Assembly (NCBI GenBank): GCA_902490245.1
Contig: CABUDB010000007.1
Location: forward strand, 1-16,635
Reading direction: 5' to 3'
Source of the DNA: an uncultured Collinsella sp.
GTDB taxonomy: Bacteria > Actinomycetota > Coriobacteriia > Coriobacteriales > Coriobacteriaceae
DNA: 16,635 bases
A model generated the notes under the pieces. That model was not told where the DNA came from. It made no database searches and was given only the letters and a program-made list of their open reading frames with translations. How positions within the stretch are numbered: the first letter of the stretch is position 1; each line of letters opens with the position of its first letter. The position numbers were made by a program, and so were the translations under genes. This document shows, one piece after another, positions 14,556-16,635 of the stretch.

Positions 14556-15530
14556 ATGGCAATCAAGAAGCTGATCCTTGATCTGGATATGGGTGTGGAC
14601 GATGCGATGGCGCTGGCCTATGCCATCGCGAGCCCCGAGGTGGAGCTCGTGGGCATTACCACGTGCTTTGGCAACGTGCGCGTCGAGCAATCGGCGCACA
14701 ACTGCCTGGCGGTGCTCGACCTGTTGGGTCGTCCCGAGGTGCCGGTGTACCTGGGTGCCGACCGTCCTCTGCAAGCGACCGAGCCCTATACGCCGCCGGC
14801 GTCCACCACGCTCATCCACGGTAAGAACGGCATCGGCGGCGCGAGCGTGCCCGCGTCGCCCTACGAGCCGGTGGGGGCGACGTCGGCCGATGGCAACGCT
14901 GCGGTCGATTATCTGATCGATGCCGCGCGTACCTATGGCCCCGATTTGGTCTACGTGGCGACCGGTCCGCTCTCCAACTTGGCACTTGCCCTGGAGCGCG
15001 ATGCGGCGGCGATGATGTCTATCGGCCGCGTGGTGGTGATGGGCGGCGCCCTGACCGTGCCCGGCAACGTGAGCGCGGGTGCCGAGGCCAACATGGCAAG
15101 CGACCCCGAGGCCGCCGACGCCGTGCTGCGCTCGGGCCGCAAGCTCACCATGGTGGGCCTGGACGTGACGCATCGCGCGGTGCTCACGCGTCGCGACATT
15201 GCCGGCTGGACGGGCTCGGGCACCATGGCGGGCTGCGCGTTTGCGAGCATGGTCGAGCACTACATTGGCTCGTACGAGATGAACGCACCCTACCTGGGCG
15301 GCTGCGCACTGCACGATCCCCTGGCCGTCGCCGTGGCGATCGACCCCACACTCGTGGGTGCACTCGGCTGCAATTTGCGTGTCGACTTGCTGGGCGAGTA
15401 CCGCGGCCGCACCATCTGCGATGAGCGCCGCGTGGCAGATCCCGACAAGAGCGCACTCGTGGCGCTGACCGTCGACGCCCCGCGCTTCCTGTCCGAGTTC
15501 AAGGCCCGTATGGCCCGCGTCCTGGGCTAA
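14556..15530 (+). CDS. Nucleoside hydrolase (inosine/uridine-preferring family)
   Basis: A 324-residue N-ribohydrolase that splits nucleosides to free base and ribose. The N-terminal aspartate cluster reads DLDMGVDDA (9-17) and supplies the Ca2+ ligands Asp11, Asp15 and Asp16; the usual DxDPGxDD proline is Met12. CFGN (37-40), MGGA (162-165), EANMASDPEAA (177-187) and HDPLAV (253-258) are the other family blocks, with His253 matching the active-site histidine of CU/IG-type hydrolases and Asp254 the last Ca2+ ligand. The purine or pyrimidine preference cannot be read safely. The ribosome site lies inside the end of rbsK, so the two genes are coupled. Together they would turn nucleosides into base plus ribose 5-phosphate. 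Confidence 0.92.
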   Translation: MAIKKLILDLDMGVDDAMALAYAIASPEVELVGITTCFGNVRVEQSAHNCLAVLDLLGRPEVPVYLGADRPLQATEPYTPPASTTLIHGKNGIGGASVPASPYEPVGATSADGNAAVDYLIDAARTYGPDLVYVATGPLSNLALALERDAAAMMSIGRVVVMGGALTVPGNVSAGAEANMASDPEAADAVLRSGRKLTMVGLDVTHRAVLTRRDIAGWTGSGTMAGCAFASMVEHYIGSYEMNAPYLGGCALHDPLAVAVAIDPTLVGALGCNLRVDLLGEYRGRTICDERRVADPDKSALVALTVDAPRFLSEFKARMARVLG

Positions 15531-15604
15531 ATGTTTTTCACGCCCCGTCCCGAATTGGCTACCGAGTAAATGTGCCCGTTGGGGGAATAGTCGCACCACT
15601 TCGC

Positions 15605-15733
15605 TTGACAACAGGCTAAACTAGCTATTAAACATTTACTATTCTGTTTAGATTGAATTTGCGGTCGTTTAGTTGTCGAGTCACGGGGCGGTCAGGCCAC
15701 GATGCTCGACCGCGACCGTTACTAGGGGGAACA
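15605..15733 (+). promoter_or_regulatory. Promoter and structured leader of the LacI-family gene
   Basis: A consensus -35, TTGACA (15605-15610), precedes an AT-rich -10 region (TATTAA, 15626-15631, short 15-bp spacing). CTAAAC (15616-15621) and GTTTAG (15646-15651) form an inverted repeat across the promoter, a plausible autoregulatory site. In the leader, GCGGTCG (15661-15667) pairs perfectly with CGACCGC (15707-15713). The ribosome site is AGGGGGA before ATG 15734. Confidence 0.5.
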
Positions 15734-16635
15734 ATGGCCAAAGCAAGTGTTCGCGAGATCAGCCGCATCACCGGTTTTTCGCCTGCGACCGTGTCCAACG
15801 CGCTCAACCGCAAGCGCAGCGTGAGCGAGGAGACCGCCAAGGTCATCCTGGAGTGCGCACAATCGCTCGGCTACCAGCAGTCGACGCAGCTCGAGAGCAT
15901 CCAGTTCGTGCTCGCGCGCAAGACGGGCGCCATCCTGGACGAGAGCACCTTTCACCCCGCGGTCATCGAGGGCGTGGAGCGCCAGGCGCGTCGCCACGGC
16001 ATGAGCACGAGCTTTGTCTCGCTCGACTTTAGCGACTTGAACGCCGTGCGCCCGCAGGTCGAGGGCCTTATCGCCGACCCGGCTGCCGCCATCGTGCTGA
16101 TGGGCACCGAGCTGGGTGAGGAAGATTACGCCTTGTTCGCCAACGCTGCCGCCCACCTGATCGTGCTCGACGGCTGGAGCGACCGCCAGTACTTTGATGC
16201 TGTAGTCATTGCCAACACCGATTCGGTACTGCGTGCCGTGGATTACCTTATCGAGAAAGGTCACAAGCAAATCGGCTATCTGGCGGGCGACCTTCGCATC
16301 CGCAACTTTAAGGATCGCGAGCGCGGCTATCGCCAAGCGCTTGAGGATGCGGGCCTCGAGGCCAATCCGGCATGGCGCGTCACGCTGAACACCACGCTCG
16401 AGGGCGCTTATCGCGACATGGGCGCGTGGCTCGACGGCGTTTCGCGCGACGACCTGCCGACGGCTTTCTTTGCCGAGAACGACGTGCTTGCCGTGGGCGC
16501 CATGCGCGCGCTGAGCGAACACGGCGTACGCGTGCCCGAGGATGTCTCGATCATCGGCTTTGACGACCTGTCTCTGGGCGCCTTGCCCGAACCACCGCAG
16601 GATGGACATGTTGTGACATTCTGCACTACACCAAA
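15734..16635 (+). CDS. LacI-family transcriptional regulator, interrupted at the window end
   Basis: The N-terminal helix-turn-helix covers about residues 4-50 (VREISRITGFSPATVSNALN, then SLGYQ), and a periplasmic-binding-protein-like sensor domain follows. Sensor-domain marks include KGHKQIGYLAGD, RERGYRQAL, PTAFFAENDVLAVGAM and VPEDVSIIGFDD. Homology holds to about residue 284 (GFDDLSLGAL, near base 16585). The expected PPLTTV-type block and last roughly 50 residues are then missing, and the remaining bases read better as DnaJ on the other strand. The gene lies directly after the nucleoside hydrolase gene but has its own promoter, and is the likely ribose- or nucleoside-responsive repressor of that operon. 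The ligand is inferred from context only. Confidence 0.85.
   Translation, partial: MAKASVREISRITGFSPATVSNALNRKRSVSEETAKVILECAQSLGYQQSTQLESIQFVLARKTGAILDESTFHPAVIEGVERQARRHGMSTSFVSLDFSDLNAVRPQVEGLIADPAAAIVLMGTELGEEDYALFANAAAHLIVLDGWSDRQYFDAVVIANTDSVLRAVDYLIEKGHKQIGYLAGDLRIRNFKDRERGYRQALEDAGLEANPAWRVTLNTTLEGAYRDMGAWLDGVSRDDLPTAFFAENDVLAVGAMRALSEHGVRVPEDVSIIGFDDLSLGALPEPPQDGHVVTFCTTP
16582..16635 (-). pseudogene. DnaJ zinc-finger fragment joined to the LacI gene
   Basis: Read on the minus strand from the window edge, these 54 bases give FGVVQNVTTCPSCGGSGK. This matches the third CxxCxGxG zinc-finger repeat of DnaJ chaperones, where an aromatic-containing stretch precedes TCPxCxGxG. Directly beyond it (16581 and lower) the minus-strand reading is the antisense of LacI, and DnaJ similarity stops. 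Both similarities meet within about four bases. It is most likely a chimeric contig end, less likely a real rearrangement. Confidence 0.6.

Overview
The window is a high-GC, gene-dense bacterial chromosome segment, most likely from Collinsella or a close Coriobacteriia relative. This is inferred from the strong GC3 codon bias, GTG and TTG starts, gene content and GGGGACGTTCC-type intergenic repeats; nothing here fixes the species. There are twelve complete protein genes, one truncated regulator gene, and no tRNA, rRNA or CRISPR.

Left part (1-5600): a membrane-anchored alpha/beta hydrolase on the minus strand diverges from a hemolysin III/PAQR membrane protein, with two matching 16-bp palindromes between them. 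A CNNM/CorC-type protein (DUF21, two CBS, CorC_HlyC) follows. Next is an unusual small protein whose first 130 residues resemble the N-terminal domain of cyanophycin synthetase. A YtxH-like protein and a PRC-barrel protein then form an overlapping pair that ends in a strong hairpin.

Middle (5600-10680): an anchored NodB-type polysaccharide deacetylase has most of its metal ligands replaced. Its stop codon lies in a cluster of five short repeat units. A roughly 200-nt structured leader with a possible ten-codon leader peptide then precedes a two-gene operon. The first gene encodes a PRC/MgtE_N/CBS protein with an atypical membrane domain. The second encodes an NRAMP-fold transporter whose metal-site motifs depart from canonical Mn/Fe NRAMPs and suggest the Mg2+-transporting NRMT branch. 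I read this as a Mg2+ uptake system with RNA-level control, and it is the most interesting system in the window.

Right part (10680-16635): the convergent gap between the transporter and an OatA-like acyltransferase holds a 220-bp element with 32-bp near-perfect inverted ends, a sixth copy of the short repeat, and a strong hairpin. Divergent from the acyltransferase is a ribonucleoside salvage operon: ribokinase and nucleoside hydrolase. A LacI-family regulator with its own promoter follows. Nucleoside hydrolase would release ribose, which ribokinase would phosphorylate; the LacI protein is the natural candidate regulator. The last 54 bases read on the minus strand as a DnaJ zinc-finger segment and interrupt the LacI gene, which suggests a chimeric contig end.
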